The notes beneath the pieces are model-generated. The model had not been told where the DNA came from. It saw nothing but the letters and a program-made list of their open reading frames with translations, and did not search any database. 64,000 nt of DNA. Origin: Aedes albopictus (lineage: Eukaryota; Arthropoda; Insecta; Diptera; Culicidae). The stretch is taken from assembly GCF_035046485.1 (NCBI RefSeq), contig NC_085138.1:17544440-17608439 (forward strand), written 5' to 3'. This document shows, piece after piece, positions 47,986-62,540 of the stretch (its first letter is position 1; each line of letters starts with the position of its first letter). The position numbers and the translations under genes are program-made.

Positions 47986-48740
47986 TATTCTTTCATAGAT
48001 TACTTCAGGATTTTCTCCTTGAATTCTTAAAAAAAAAACTCCTCCAGGAATTAATCCTCAAGGAACTGTTTAGGGATACTCTTGGGAATTCCTATTGAAA
48101 TTGCTTCCGGGATTCCTTCTGGGATTTCTTCAGAAATTCATATAGAGAACCCTCTAGAAATCCCGCCAGAAATTCCTCTAGATATTTCTCCAGGAGTTCC
48201 TCTGGAGATTCCTCCAGGAATTCTACCAAGCATTCCTCTAGGATATCCTAGACAGGAATTATTACCCCAGGAATTTCTTCAGAAATTCCTCCAGGAATTA
48301 TACCAGGCATTAGTACAGGTATTTCTGCATAAATTCTGTAAGAATTCATCCAGGAAATCGTTAAGGAATACCTTGAGGAATTTTTCAGATATTCCTCAAG
48401 GCATTCCTCCAAGAATTCCTTCAGAGATTCCTCCAACGATTTCTTCAGGAAATCCTTCTGAAATTTCAATCTCCAAGGATTCTTCCAGGGAATCCTCCCG
48501 GAGTTTCTCAAGGTTTTTTTTCAGAAATTTTTACATAAATTCCACCCAGAACTCATCTGGAGATTTCTCCAGGAATTCTTCCAGGGATTCCTCCAAAAAC
48601 TCTTTCAGGGATTGCTTCAGGAATTCCTCCAGGAATTTGTCCAGAAGTACATCCAGGCATTCTTCCAGGATTCTCTTTAGAGATTTGTCCAGGAATTTCG
48701 TCAGGAACTTCTCCAAGAATTTCTCCAGAGATTTGGTTGG
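47986..48740 (+). repeat. Degenerate GGAATTCC satellite island
   Basis: CCTCCAGGAATTC and TTCCTCTAGAAAT words with irregular spacing resemble the decayed edge at 4561-5485. A 221-codon frame (48082-48747) has the S/R/N/F-rich satellite composition and is not a gene. Confidence 0.75.
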
Positions 48741-48744
48741 TGAT

Positions 48745-48847
48745 TAACCCCCCCATTACCGACGCTTAATACACTAGGCGCCCCTCCGTCTATTGCCGAA
48801 ATTGAAAAAAAAAACCTCCCTTTGCGCCACTTCCGAGCACGGGCCAG
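48745..48847. mobile_element. Truncated copy of the 138-bp hAT-type MITE
   Basis: CACTAGGCGCCCCTCCG and the end GAGCACGGGCCAG match 47339-47476, but about 40 bp of the left end are missing where the element meets the satellite. Confidence 0.75.
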
Positions 48848-48986
48848 GGCCACACCCTCAAAAAGCCAAAATTGTTACTGAGTTATGGCCACAATTGTGA
48901 AAATGATCATGTATGCCTATATCAGATGGTCATTTTCACAAAATTTGCCACAACTCAGGAACGAAAATTAACTTAACTTCGACATC

Positions 48987-49947
48987 GTGGCGTTGCAGGA
49001 ACTTTGTTGGACTGGACAGAAAGTGTGGAAAAGCGGGCATCGAGCGGCTACCTTCTACCAAAGCTGTGGCACCACCAATGAACTGGGAACAGGATTTATA
49101 GTGTTGGGCAAGATGCGACAACGTGTGATCGGGTGGCAGCCGATCAACGCAAGGATGTGCATGTTGAGAGTTAAGGGCCGTTTCTTCAACTACAGCATCA
49201 TTAACGTCCACTGCCCACACGAAGGGAGACCCGATGACGAGAAAGAAGCGTTCTACGCGCAGTTAGAGCAAACATACGATGGTTGCTCGCCGCGTGACGT
49301 GAAAATCGTTGTCGGCGACATGAACGCGCAGGTAGGAAGGGAGGAAATGTACAGACCGGTAATCGGGCGAAACAGCCTGCACGCCGTATCCAAGGCCGTA
49401 TCGAATGATAACGGCCAGCAATGCGTAAACTTTGCAGCCTCCCGTGGTATGGTAGTCCGAAGCACCTTCTTCCCCCGCAAAGATATCCACAAAGCCACCT
49501 GGAGATCACCCGACCAACAAACAGAAAACCAAATCGACCACGTTCTAATCGACGGTAAATTCTTCTCAGATATAACCAACGTCCGCACATACCGCAGTGC
49601 GAATATAGATTCGGATCACTACTTAGTCGCAGTATGCATGCGCTCAAAACTTTCGACAGTTATCACCACACGTCGAAGTCGAACGCCACGGCTCAACATC
49701 GAGCAACTTCGTAACGTAGAAGTGGCTCAAGACTACGCGCAGCAGTTAGCAGTGGCCCTATTAACGGAAGAGCAGCTTGGCGCAGCTACACTTGAAGATG
49801 GCTGGAGGGACATCCGATCCGCCATAGGTAGTACCTCGGCTACAGCACTAGGCTTCGCGACTCTGAATCACAGAAACGACTGGTACGACGGCGAATGTGA
49901 ACAGTTGAAAAACGAGAAGAATGCAGCATGGGCGAGAATGCTGCAAC
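48987..49947 (+). pseudogene. RTE endonuclease domain, truncated and interrupted
   Basis: The frame reads an apurinic-type (EEP family) endonuclease that would nick the target DNA. Visible motifs are QELCWTG, with the metal-binding glutamate at the very start; INVHCPHEG; VVGDMNAQVG, with catalytic Asp and Asn; QIDHVLID; and SDHYLVAV, with the catalytic Asp-His pair. The normal N-terminus before the QE motif is missing because of 5' truncation, so the start is not genuine (the first available codon is GTG). The true coding part ends at MLQ near 49947. The last 26 or so codons before the stop at about 50027 come from the inserted transposon. The linker before the break (KNEKNAAWARMLQ) is the usual bridge to the polymerase and continues after 50829. 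Confidence 0.88.
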
Positions 49948-50828
49948 CAAGCATGGGAAAACTCATTCGCTCACCCGAATGCCGGCGATGCATAATAGCA
50001 AAAAGAACGCCAACAACCCAATGCTGAGTGAGAGCCCTGCGCACTAAGAACGAACGCAACACGAACGGCTCGCCACCGACGCCACCGAAGCGAATCAGGA
50101 GAGAGACAAATAGAGTTCGAAACGAATCAGCTTGCATCGGTGTATACGAAAAGAACGTTCGCTCTCTCAACTACCGAGTGGCATTGAGCTGATTGAATCA
50201 AAACGCACTCACTGATTCAATTCCCAGTACTGAATGCTTCCACTGAACGCTAAGTGAACGTTCCAATATGAATGCTCTCGCACCCGACTCAGTACGCGAA
50301 CACTCGTTCAATCTTGCTTCGTTCGCCTTCGGCACTCACTCTCTAAAACAAAAGCTCTCATTTTTGAGTAACGCCCATGCCGCACAGGGACTGTGTTGGA
50401 AACACACATTTTTTAAAATTGCTCATACGCTCACATTTTTGCAAAATATCAATATTTTTCGGTATTTAAAGGTGGTTTATAAACCCAGTGAGGTTGCCAT
50501 GTCGAAATTATTGCAAAATACATGCTCATGTGAGCGTACGAGCAATTTTAAAAAAATGTGTGTCTCCAACACAGTCATGTGCGGCATGGATGTTTACTAA
50601 AAATGTGCAGGCCGAACACATTTTTGAGCGAAGGCGTTTTTGCGTGCAGATTCGGTAGCGATTTATTCGGCGGTCTTTGCTTGCTTCGCCCGGTGCTCGG
50701 CGATTAGAAAGAATGGGCAATGAAAGTGGAAAGATTTTGCATGGCTGGGGGAAAAGCACATTCGCATCAGATTGTGCGTGGATGTGAGTGAGGCATACGC
50801 AATAAATGAATGATTTTTCCCATCCTTG
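49948..50828. mobile_element. 881-bp hAT-type non-autonomous element inside the RTE frame
   Basis: The ends CAAGCATGGGAAAA and TTTTTCCCATCCTTG are near-perfect complements. GCTGCAAC is duplicated on both sides (49940-49947 and 50829-50836). An 8-bp duplication is characteristic of hAT. Inner parts pair too: ACTGTGTTGGAAACACACA at 50390 against its complement ending at 50575, and CATGCCGCACA at 50376 against TGTGCGGCATG at 50579. The element is thus largely one imperfect fold-back around about 50480. There is no transposase. It is younger than the RTE copy. Confidence 0.9.
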
Positions 50829-52720
50829 GCTGCAACACCGTACGAGAGCGAATGAGGCACGTTACAAACAGGCGCGGAACAGGCAGAACTCAGTCTTCCA
50901 GATGAAGAAGCGCCAGCAGGAAGAACGAGATCGCGAAGCGATGGAAGAGCTGTACCGCGCTAAGGACACACGAAAGTTCTACGAGAAGCTGAACCGCTCG
51001 CGCAGAGGCTTTGTGCGACAAGCCGACATGTGCCGAGATAATCACGGGAATATTCTCACGAGCGAGCGTTAGGTGGTCGAGAGGTGGCGGCAGCATTACG
51101 ATAAGCACCTCAATGGCGACGTTGCAAGTACCGAAGGTGGCGTGGTAACAGATCTAGGAGTATGTGCACAGGACGAAAGACTTCCGGCCCCTGACCTTCA
51201 AGAGATTGAGGAGGAGGTTGGCCGGTTGAAAAACAACAAGGCCGCTGGAGCAGATCAACTACCAAGCGAGCTTCTAAAATACGGTGGAGAAGCTGGTGAG
51301 AGCACTACACTGGGTCATTACCAAGATTTGGGAGGAGGAAGTATTACCGGAGGAATGGATGGAAGGTATCGTGTGTCCCATCTACAAAAAGGGCGACAAG
51401 TTGGATTGCGGGAACTACCGCGCGATCACACTACTGAGCGCTGCCTACAAGATACTCTCTCAAATTTTATGCCGCCGTCTATCACCGATTGCAAGAGAGT
51501 TCGTGGGGCAATATCAGGCTGGATTGGGTGAACGCGCTACAACGGACCAGATGTTCGCCATCCGCCAGGTGTTGCAGAAATGCCGCGAATACAACGTGCC
51601 CACACATCACTTGTTCATCGATTTCAAATCGGCGTATGATACAATCGATCGAGAACAGCTATGGCAGATTATGCACGAATACGGATTCCCGGATAAACTG
51701 ATACGGTTGATCAAGGCGACGATGGATCGAGTGATGTGCGTAGTTCGAGTATCCGGGACACTCTCGAGTCCCTTCGAATCTCGCAGAGGGTTACGGCAAG
51801 GTGATGGTCTTTCGTGCTTGCTGTTCAACATTGCTTTGGAGGGTGTAATAAGAAGAGCGGGGATAAACACGAGTGAGACGATTTTCACGAAGTCCGTTCA
51901 GCTGCTTGGTTTCGCTGATGATATTGATATTATTGCTCGTAAATTTGAGACGATGGCGGAAACGTACATCCGACTAAAGAGTGAAGCCAAGCGAATCGGA
52001 TTAGTCATTAATGTGTCGAAGACAAAGTACATGATGGCAAAGGGCTCCAGGGAGGAATCACCGCGCCCGCCACCCCGAATTCATATCGACGGTGATGAAA
52101 TCGAGGCGGTTGAAGAATTCGTGTACTTGGGCTCACTGGTGACCGCCGACAACGACACCAGCAGAGAAATTCAGAGGCGCATTGTGGCAGGAAATCGTGC
52201 TTACTTTGGACTCCGCAGAACTCTACGATCGAACAAAGTTCGCCGTAACACGAAGTTAACCATCTACAAAACGCTGATGACCGGTCGTCCTCTATGGGCA
52301 CGAAACATGGACCCTACGTGCAGAGGACCAACGCGCCCTTGGAGTTTTCGAACGGAAGGTGTTGCGTACCATCTACGGCGGAGTGCAGATGGAAGACGGG
52401 ACTTGGAGAAGGCGAATGAACCACGAGCTGCATCAGCTGCTAAGAGAACCAACCATCGTCCATACCGCGAAAATCGGGAGGCTACGGTGGGCGGGTCACG
52501 TCATCAGGATGTCGGATAGCAACCCTACTAAAATGGTTCTCGAGAGTCATCCGACCGGTACAAGAAGACGTGGTGCGCAGCGAGTTAGGTGGGTCGACCA
52601 AGTGGAGGACGATCTGCGGACCCTACGCAGAGTGCGGAACTGGAGACAAACAGCCATGGACCGAGTGGAATGGAGGCGGCTACTATGTACAGCAGAGGCC
52701 ACCCCGGCCTTAGCCTGACC
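50829..52720 (+). pseudogene. RTE reverse transcriptase and C-terminal region, broken
   Basis: The linker resumes at HRTRANEARYKQARNRQ, which continues the endonuclease frame when one GCTGCAAC is discounted. A TAG stop at 51070-51072 follows LTSER. The palm begins at LKNNKAAGADQLPSELLK. A frameshift near 51288 moves the rest into the frame starting at 51284. Motifs then appear in order: IYKKGDKLDCGNYRAI (finger), HLFIDFKSAYD (motif A aspartate near 51620), SRRGLRQGDGLSCLLFN (motif B) and LLGFADDIDII (catalytic Asp pair near 51916). A second frameshift lies near 52270-52300, after which the frame at 52359-52718 carries the usual C-terminal signature VLRTIYGG, WAGHVIRM and RRRGAQRVRW. All three lesions rule out a working enzyme. 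Compared with the fragment at 21184 it is a different subfamily. Confidence 0.92.
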
Positions 52721-52744
52721 GGTAAGTAAGCAGGAACGAAAATT

Positions 52745-53549
52745 GGCTTTTATTTTTATTAAAAAACTTTGTTTCGATAATGCTTCGTTCTTGAGTTACG
52801 ATTTTTTAAAGAAAGCCTTATGGCACATTTGGACATTTTTTATCAAAATTGGTCATAACTCAAAAAGGAAAATAAAGTGCATTCCAAAAATTTCAGCGAT
52901 TGAAGCTTATAAAATAACCTTCTCAAAAATATTTTTCCGAAAATTTTCCACGAGTTCGGGCATAGCTTTTCCGGCTTTTGTTTACGAATTTTCCCAACTG
53001 TGGAATATTTTGTGGAAAACTTTTTCCAGTTCATATTTTTTTTAATTCCTGAGAAAATTTGCTTTAATTTTCAAAACAAACTTTGTTTCTACGATGCTTC
53101 GTTCTTGAGTTATGATTTTTCAAAGTAAGTAGTGTCAGGGGAAAACAAAAAAAATCCACCTGAGTTTTGCGGGAAAATAGGCGACCCTGATTTTTGCTCA
53201 TTTTTTTTTTGTTCATATATGCAGGAGCCCTGTCTGTGGAGAAAACGTCATGAAAATCTGAGACCCTTCGGCCCAAACCCGTGAAAAAAAATCCCCAGTA
53301 GTGAAAGTGTAAAAGTAAACTAGAAATAAAGGAAGAGGTATTTAGAAGAAAAACCAGTGTCGATTCCTTTCATTCCAAATTTCGTGATACAGTCCACCCG
53401 ACCCGACCGGAGCCCTGATGGAGATCCCAACCAGTGGATCAAAACGTGAAGAATGATCTAAATCTAAAATATTCAACGCTTTTCTGTTACTCACAGACGA
53501 AAAATACCATGATTATTAGGACTATGAAGTCGAGAAAATGTTCACGAAC
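52745..53549. other. Unassigned DNA with an old direct repeat
   Basis: A segment at 52749-52812 (GCTTTTATTTTTATT, then CTTTGTTTCGATAATGCTTC) recurs in diverged form at 53061-53125 (CTTTGTTTCTACGATGCTTC), followed by GTTCTTGAGTTA in both. The repeats are about 312 bp apart. No gene. Confidence 0.6.
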
Positions 53550-53625
53550 AGAACGCAAATTGAACCCTGGATTCCTCTCTGGATTGGCGATCCATAGCCT
53601 CAACCACTGGGCTAACTGGAGACCC
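53550..53625 (-). repeat. tRNA-like head with a good A-box
   Basis: On the minus strand, TTAGCCCAGTGG (53603-53614) fits the Pol III A-box closely and GGGTTCAATTTG is a weakened B-box. Acceptor ends do not pair well and there is no intact T-arm, so I read it as a SINE head, not a tRNA gene. Confidence 0.6.
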
Positions 53626-53639
53626 GTGGCCTTATTGTA

Positions 53640-54410
53640 GTCCTAAAATCCTTAACAGAACTTTTAGAAAAACCACTGAAGGGACAATCCCTAATGTAAC
53701 TCCTAAAGGCATCACTGAGTCCTTCAGGAAAAATCTCCGACCTCCAGGAGCGAACCCTGCAAGAACTTTTAAAAGAATCCCTGAAGAAACTTATGGAGGA
53801 ATCCCTGAAATTTCTGGATGTATCCTTGAAACCTCCTTGAAGAATCTCCTAATGAAATTCTGGAGAGATCCCTGAAGGATCTCTTGGAGAGATGTCTGAA
53901 GGAACTGCTAGTGAAATCGTTGAAGGAACGCCAGAAGAAATGCCTGATTTGTATTCTAGAGGGATTTCTGAAGAAATTGCAGGAGGAGTCTCTGAAGGAC
54001 CTTCTGCATGAATTCCTGATGAAACTCTTGGACTAATTCCTGAAGACGCTCCTGTAGGAATTTTTGAACATCAGAAGGAATTCATAAAGAAACTCCTAGA
54101 CTAGTCTCTTAGGAATCTCCCATAGGAAACTCTGAACGAACTTCTAGAGTAATCCCTGATGGTTCTCTTGAGCATGCCTCCTGAAAGAATCTCTGAACGA
54201 ACTGCTGGAGCAACTGAAGGAACTCTTGATGGGATACCTTAGAAAATTTCTGGATACATCCCTGATGAAACTCCTGGAGGCATCCCTGAATCTTTTTGGA
54301 CGAGTCTTTGAAGGAACTACTGGAGACATCTCTAAAGAAACTTCTCTTGAACACTCCCTGATTGAAATATTAGAGGAACCTTTAAAGAAATTTTAGGGTA
54401 GATCTTCAAA
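53640..54410 (-). repeat. Strongly decayed satellite-like repeat
   Basis: CCCTGAAGGAAC, CTCCTGGAGGAATC and ATCCCTGATG words at irregular 15-25-bp spacing resemble the degraded edge of the second 23-bp array. No gene. Confidence 0.65.
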
Positions 54411-54872
54411 AAAGAGAAGAACCAGCCTAGGGCTGAAAATCTATACACAAAAACCTCTTTTTATGCATGTTGTTTTAATGCACTTTTATGCCCTGCATGA
54501 AAAGAGGGAAAGCTACTCAGAACCAATATTGTGAATAATAATATTTAATAACGGCAACGGCGGCCAGGGGGTATTTATAGAGACAGCAAAGGAATGTTAC
54601 AAGGGTATTCAAGAGGTTTCAGCGGGATACCAGGAGATCTCAGAGGGGTTTCGGAGCCTCTCAGGTGCGTTACATAGGGTCCGAGGGTGTTTTAAGGTTG
54701 ATTTTGGATGTATTTCAGGAAGTTTCAGAGTATTTTCGGCGGAATTCAGAGGCGTTACGGAAGCGTTACGGAGGAGTTTTTGGAGGTTTCCAAGCCTCTC
54801 AAATACGTTACATGGGGTCTAAGGGGGTTTCAGGGATCCCATTTCAGGAAGTTTCAGAAGATTTCTAGAAAC
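54411..54872 (+). repeat. Degenerate GGTTTCAG-type repeat, forward orientation
   Basis: From about 54600, words such as AGGTTTCAGCGGG, GGGGTTTCGGAGCCTCTCA and GGAAGTTTCAG recur at irregular spacing, with a diverged pair at 54650-54680 and 54785-54820 (GCCTCTCA.GTGCGTTACAT type). 54411-54600 shows nothing I can name. Confidence 0.55.
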
Positions 54873-54880
54873 CTTATCAC

Positions 54881-55707
54881 TAGGGTGGCTCAAGCTTGTA
54901 TGGCAAAACCACATGTCAAAAAGTTCGATGTGCCCCCTTCTCATTTCGTTCTTTATGACGCCACGATGCTCTGGTCAAATTTTCAGCTAAATCCGTTAAC
55001 ATTAGAGCAATGCTAAACTTGTTTGAAGTTTGCATGGGAGTTTATATGGGAAAACATCGTTTTTTGCAATTTTCTTATGAGGAGCTCGAATTTTCCTTAA
55101 AACACGTAATCGGTCCTGTGGTGGGTTGCGTACTCGCTTCTTGACAGTTAACTAGTCCTGTCTGGAAACCTGTCCTTAGCCTACTTGATGAACCCTAAAC
55201 TACCACAGGTCCTATAGAAATATAGCCTGGGGTATGCCAAAAAACATTGCCGAAGACCGCATCGTAATCAGACACTTACGAAAAAAGATATAGCCTAGAC
55301 AGTACGGACCTATCCAATGAGATTTTATTGCTATTGTTATTCCTTTACATGTTAAATGTTAAGCACCACCAGATGGTCTGCATGTAATATCTTTTCTTAC
55401 AAGCTTCGGATGACTTTGTGGTCTTCGACAAAGTTTTTCGGCACATATAAGACTATAGTTCTATATAGTCCGATTATATATATAATCGGTAATGTGTTTT
55501 AAGTAAAAATAGTGCTCCTCATGAGAAAAATGCTAAAAACGATGTTTTCCCATATAAACTCCCATACAGACTTCAAATTAGTTTAGCACCGCCCTAATGT
55601 TAACTGATTTAGCTGAAAATTTGACCAGAGCATCGTGGCGTCATATAGAACGAAATGAGAAGGGGGCCCATCGAACTTTTTTACATGTGGTATTTTGAGC
55701 CACGCTA
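54881..55707. mobile_element. 827-bp hAT-type MITE with an 8-bp duplication
   Basis: The ends TAGGGTGGCTCAA and TTGAGCCACGCTA pair, and arms of about 200 bp are inverted relatives (for example TCCCATATAAACTCCCAT against ATGGGAGTTTATATGGGA). CTTATCAC flanks both sides (54873-54880 and 55708-55715). No transposase frame. Confidence 0.88.
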
Positions 55708-55715
55708 CTTATCAC

Positions 55716-56093
55716 ATATCCTTCGAAACGTCGCTGAAGTACCCTTTGATTTAAAGGTGTTCTTGAAACCTCCTGATACGACCCTGTCCTAAAATGCCTC
55801 GAAACGCCTCTGAAACCTCCATAATCCCATTGAAACGCCCTTCAAATCATCAGAATCAATTTGAAATGCCTCTGAAACCCTTTAAAGGCCAGGGGTGCAT
55901 AAACTCCCTGAAACGCACCTGAAATGCTATCAAAAGCCCCTAAAACCTCTAAGTACGCCCTTAAATTGTTCTTGAAACACCCTGAAACTCTTGGATTACT
56001 CTGAAATACCTTGCAACGCCCCTTAAAGGCTCCTGAAATTCTTTGAATAGCCCTTAAAGCTCCTTGGAACGTTCCTGAAACCCCTTTAATATT
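55716..56093 (-). repeat. Degenerate repeat, reverse orientation of 54600-54872
   Basis: CCTCTGAAACC, CCTGAAACGC and CCTTAAAGCTCC words are complements of the GGTTTCAGAGG words to the left. No gene. Confidence 0.65.
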
Positions 56094-56101
56094 ATTGAAA
56101 T

Positions 56102-56238
56102 CAGGCCCGTGCACAGAAAAGGCGAAAAGGGAGGTTTTTTTTCTGATTTCGGCACAGGGCGGTAGGATACCTAGTGTATGGAACATCGACAATGGGAGGG
56201 GTTTAACCCCCAAAATCCCTCCCTTGTGCACGGGCTTT
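56102..56238. mobile_element. 137-bp hAT-type MITE, second full copy
   Basis: The ends CAGGCCCGTGCACA and TTGTGCACGGGCTTT pair. ATTGAAAT is duplicated (56094-56101 and 56239-56246). The interior is the reverse complement of 47339-47476 with substitutions. Confidence 0.87.
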
Positions 56239-56246
56239 ATTGAAAT

Positions 56247-57239
56247 GCCCCTGAATTCCCCGTAATCTCAATGAAATGCCCACAAATCTTGATACACCAT
56301 AACCTCTGATTAGGTAATGAGTCGGGACTGCCTAAATAGAATTTTTACTTAAATGGATTCAGTTTATTACCTAAATGGAGTACAAGGTTGCAAAGAAGTT
56401 TAAGAAGGGAGAGTTACTAGGAGATTTAAAGCAGGGGGTGGGTTTCAGGAGAGGAGGGGCTTCAGGGGCGTTTTCGGGGGTTTTGGAGGGTCTTAGATCA
56501 GAATTGTCATTCAAATGAATAACTGGGAACGGAACACGAAAAACCATGCAAAATTTCGCCAGACTGGAAAATTATTGAATGTCGGGTCAAAGTCGAGTCA
56601 ATTTTTATCGAACGTTGGGCCATTGTTAGACCAACATCGGACAACTGTTGGGTCTAGGTTGGGTTTGGTAGCCAAAATAAAAACAGGTGAATGATAGGTT
56701 GATGTCGGGCTTGACGTCATCAATGCTGGAGCTGATATCGATTGAATGATGGATGGATGGTTGCTTATCTCAATTTCAACTGGAAATGACGCTGGATACT
56801 GACACTTTCCAACACTGTATGGAAGGAGGGGGTGTTTAAAGGGCATACATATCTCAACATTGCACCCCCTCCCCTCATACCCCCTTAACACCACTCATTA
56901 CTTCTTTCCCGTAAACCAACCTTATACCTAATCTTAAGTACTCCAACTGATCTGAACACAATCAAATTCCATTTAGGTAACGTCACCCAAATGGAAAGAC
57001 CTAAATAGATTTTACCTAAATGGATCTTACTTAAATGGAGGTTTGAGTGTAGATTAAAATGCTTCTCAAATCCCCTGAAACAACCCCTTAAAACGCTCCT
57101 AGAGTCCGTTGGAACCCCCTTTTTGCGTTCTCTGAACTTTCTGGAAACCCCCTTAGCCCCACCTAAAATGTCCTGGCTCAAAACCTGTTCTCGCGAACTA
57201 GATTCCCTCAATGAAGCCCAAACATAATTTATGCATAAG
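56247..57239. other. Mostly unassigned DNA with patches of the GGTTTCAG repeat
   Basis: Forward words (GGGTTTCAGGAGAGG, GGGGCTTCAGGGGCG) occur at 56400-56480 and reverse words (CCCCTGAAACAACCCC) at 57055-57180. The rest shows no repeat or gene. A pair of TACCTAAATGGA-like words lies at 56370 and 57009. Confidence 0.45.
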
Positions 57240-57600
57240 TTTCCCTCTTTTTATGGCTTTTTGCCTTTCTCGTACACCAAAGTGTACTTTTTCGACAGAA
57301 GGCTCGGAGGGTCAAGTCACATATACCAATCAACTCAGTTCGACGAATTGAGATGATGTCTGTATGTGTGTATGTATGTCTGTGCGCAAAAAAGTTTAAT
57401 CACTCTCAAGGTACTTCCCATTGGCCGATTTTTCGGGTTATAGCTCCAATCGAACCGGAATTTGTTTGTTATCAAAAATAGTGCGGATTTGTTATTAAAA
57501 ATATTGCACCGGTAGAACTGGTCGCATATAAAACAGAACCAAGCTCTATCATGAAACACATCAATCTGCGTCCATTTTTGTATCCTTCAGCATGGTTGAC
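57240..57600 (+). repeat. Interspersed repeat of a type common in culicids
   Basis: TTTCTCGTACACCAAAGTGT, GTCAAGTCACATATACCAAT and ATGATGTCTGTATGTGTGTA are words I recognise as widely repeated in Aedes DNA (recollection, not searched). Probably part of a LINE or SINE tail. No frame. Confidence 0.5.
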
Positions 57601-58015
57601 GAATGTTGTGCGGAAATCAATACTGGAGACCAACAATTCCACGTTGTCGGCTTGAAATTCAAGATAGCGGCTGTTTAATAGAGGTTAGGGCTCCAAAACC
57701 ATGCAATATGGGTATGTTTGGTACGGGGAAAATGTCAAGAGACAAACGACCATAATATCCAAGATGGCGGGCTGAAATCCAGTATGGCAGCTGAGAATTC
57801 AAAACGGTGGCTGTTTAATGGTGTTTTAGGTTCCAAAACCATGCATTATGGGTATATTTGGTATGGGGAAGATGCCTGGAGTCCAAAAATGTCGACAAGA
57901 ATATCCAAGATGGCAGTCGGGAACCCAAGATGGCGGCTGTTTAAAGGAGTTTCATTCTCTAAAACCATGAAAGATGGGTATATATGGTATAAGGAAGATA
58001 TCTGGCGACCAGAAT
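57601..58015 (+). repeat. Tandem repeat of about 126-140 bp carrying AAGATGGCGGC motifs
   Basis: AAAACCATG-ATGGGTAT landmarks at 57695, 57835 and 57961 give periods of 140 and 126 bp, with a partial unit before the first. CAAGATGGCGG is seen near 57762 and CCAAGATGGCGGCTGTTTAA near 57925; diverged forms lie near 57662, 57783 and 57905. The motif is the core of YY1/Pho sites. The 118-codon frame at 57718-58074 is a by-product. Confidence 0.75.
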
Positions 58016-58139
58016 TACCAAGATTTCTGACTCAATCCGCTCGAGAAAGGCGCTACCACTGCTTGGTGGATTAATTAGGTTTTTTTTTGTTTATGTAGTC
58101 CCATCTATGTGCATAAATAGAGATTCCAGTGCATAATAT

Positions 58140-62442
<4,303 letters not shown>

Positions 62443-62540
62443 CAGGTCGGACTCGATTATCCGGAGACTCGATTATCCGGAGACTCGATTATCCGGGATT
62501 CGATTATCCGGAATTTTAGACTCGATTATCCGGAGTATTT
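62443..62540. mobile_element. Likely end of a pogo/Tigger-like element with CGATTATCCGG repeats
   Basis: CAGGTCGGACTCGATTATCC is followed by GACTCGATTATCCGG-type words at about 62465, 62483, 62500 and 62520. The TA before CAG would match a TA target duplication. I recall CAG-starting ends of this kind from pogo-like elements. The partner end was not found in the remaining sequence. Confidence 0.5.

Larger units (their letters stand above)
48970..52730 (+). mobile_element. 5'-truncated RTE-clade retrotransposon with a 14-bp duplication
   Basis: CAGGAACGAAAATT lies on both sides (48956-48969 and 52731-52744). The element starts inside the endonuclease, losing roughly the first 40 codons, and ends with GGTAAGTAAG, the short 3' repeat seen in RTE elements. 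It carries endonuclease and reverse transcriptase homology but is broken by an 881-bp transposon (49948-50828), an in-frame stop and two frameshifts. The domain order and the FADD-box context resemble the JAM1/RTE group known from Aedes. Not autonomous. Confidence 0.9.

Noticed and set aside
53550..53625. Functional tRNA gene
   Set aside because: The A-box is good but the B-box is weak and acceptor and T-arm pairing is poor.
62443..62540. Origin or operator with iterated CGATTATCCGG sites
   Set aside because: The position after TA and the CAG start fit a transposon end better, and nothing supports replication or repression.
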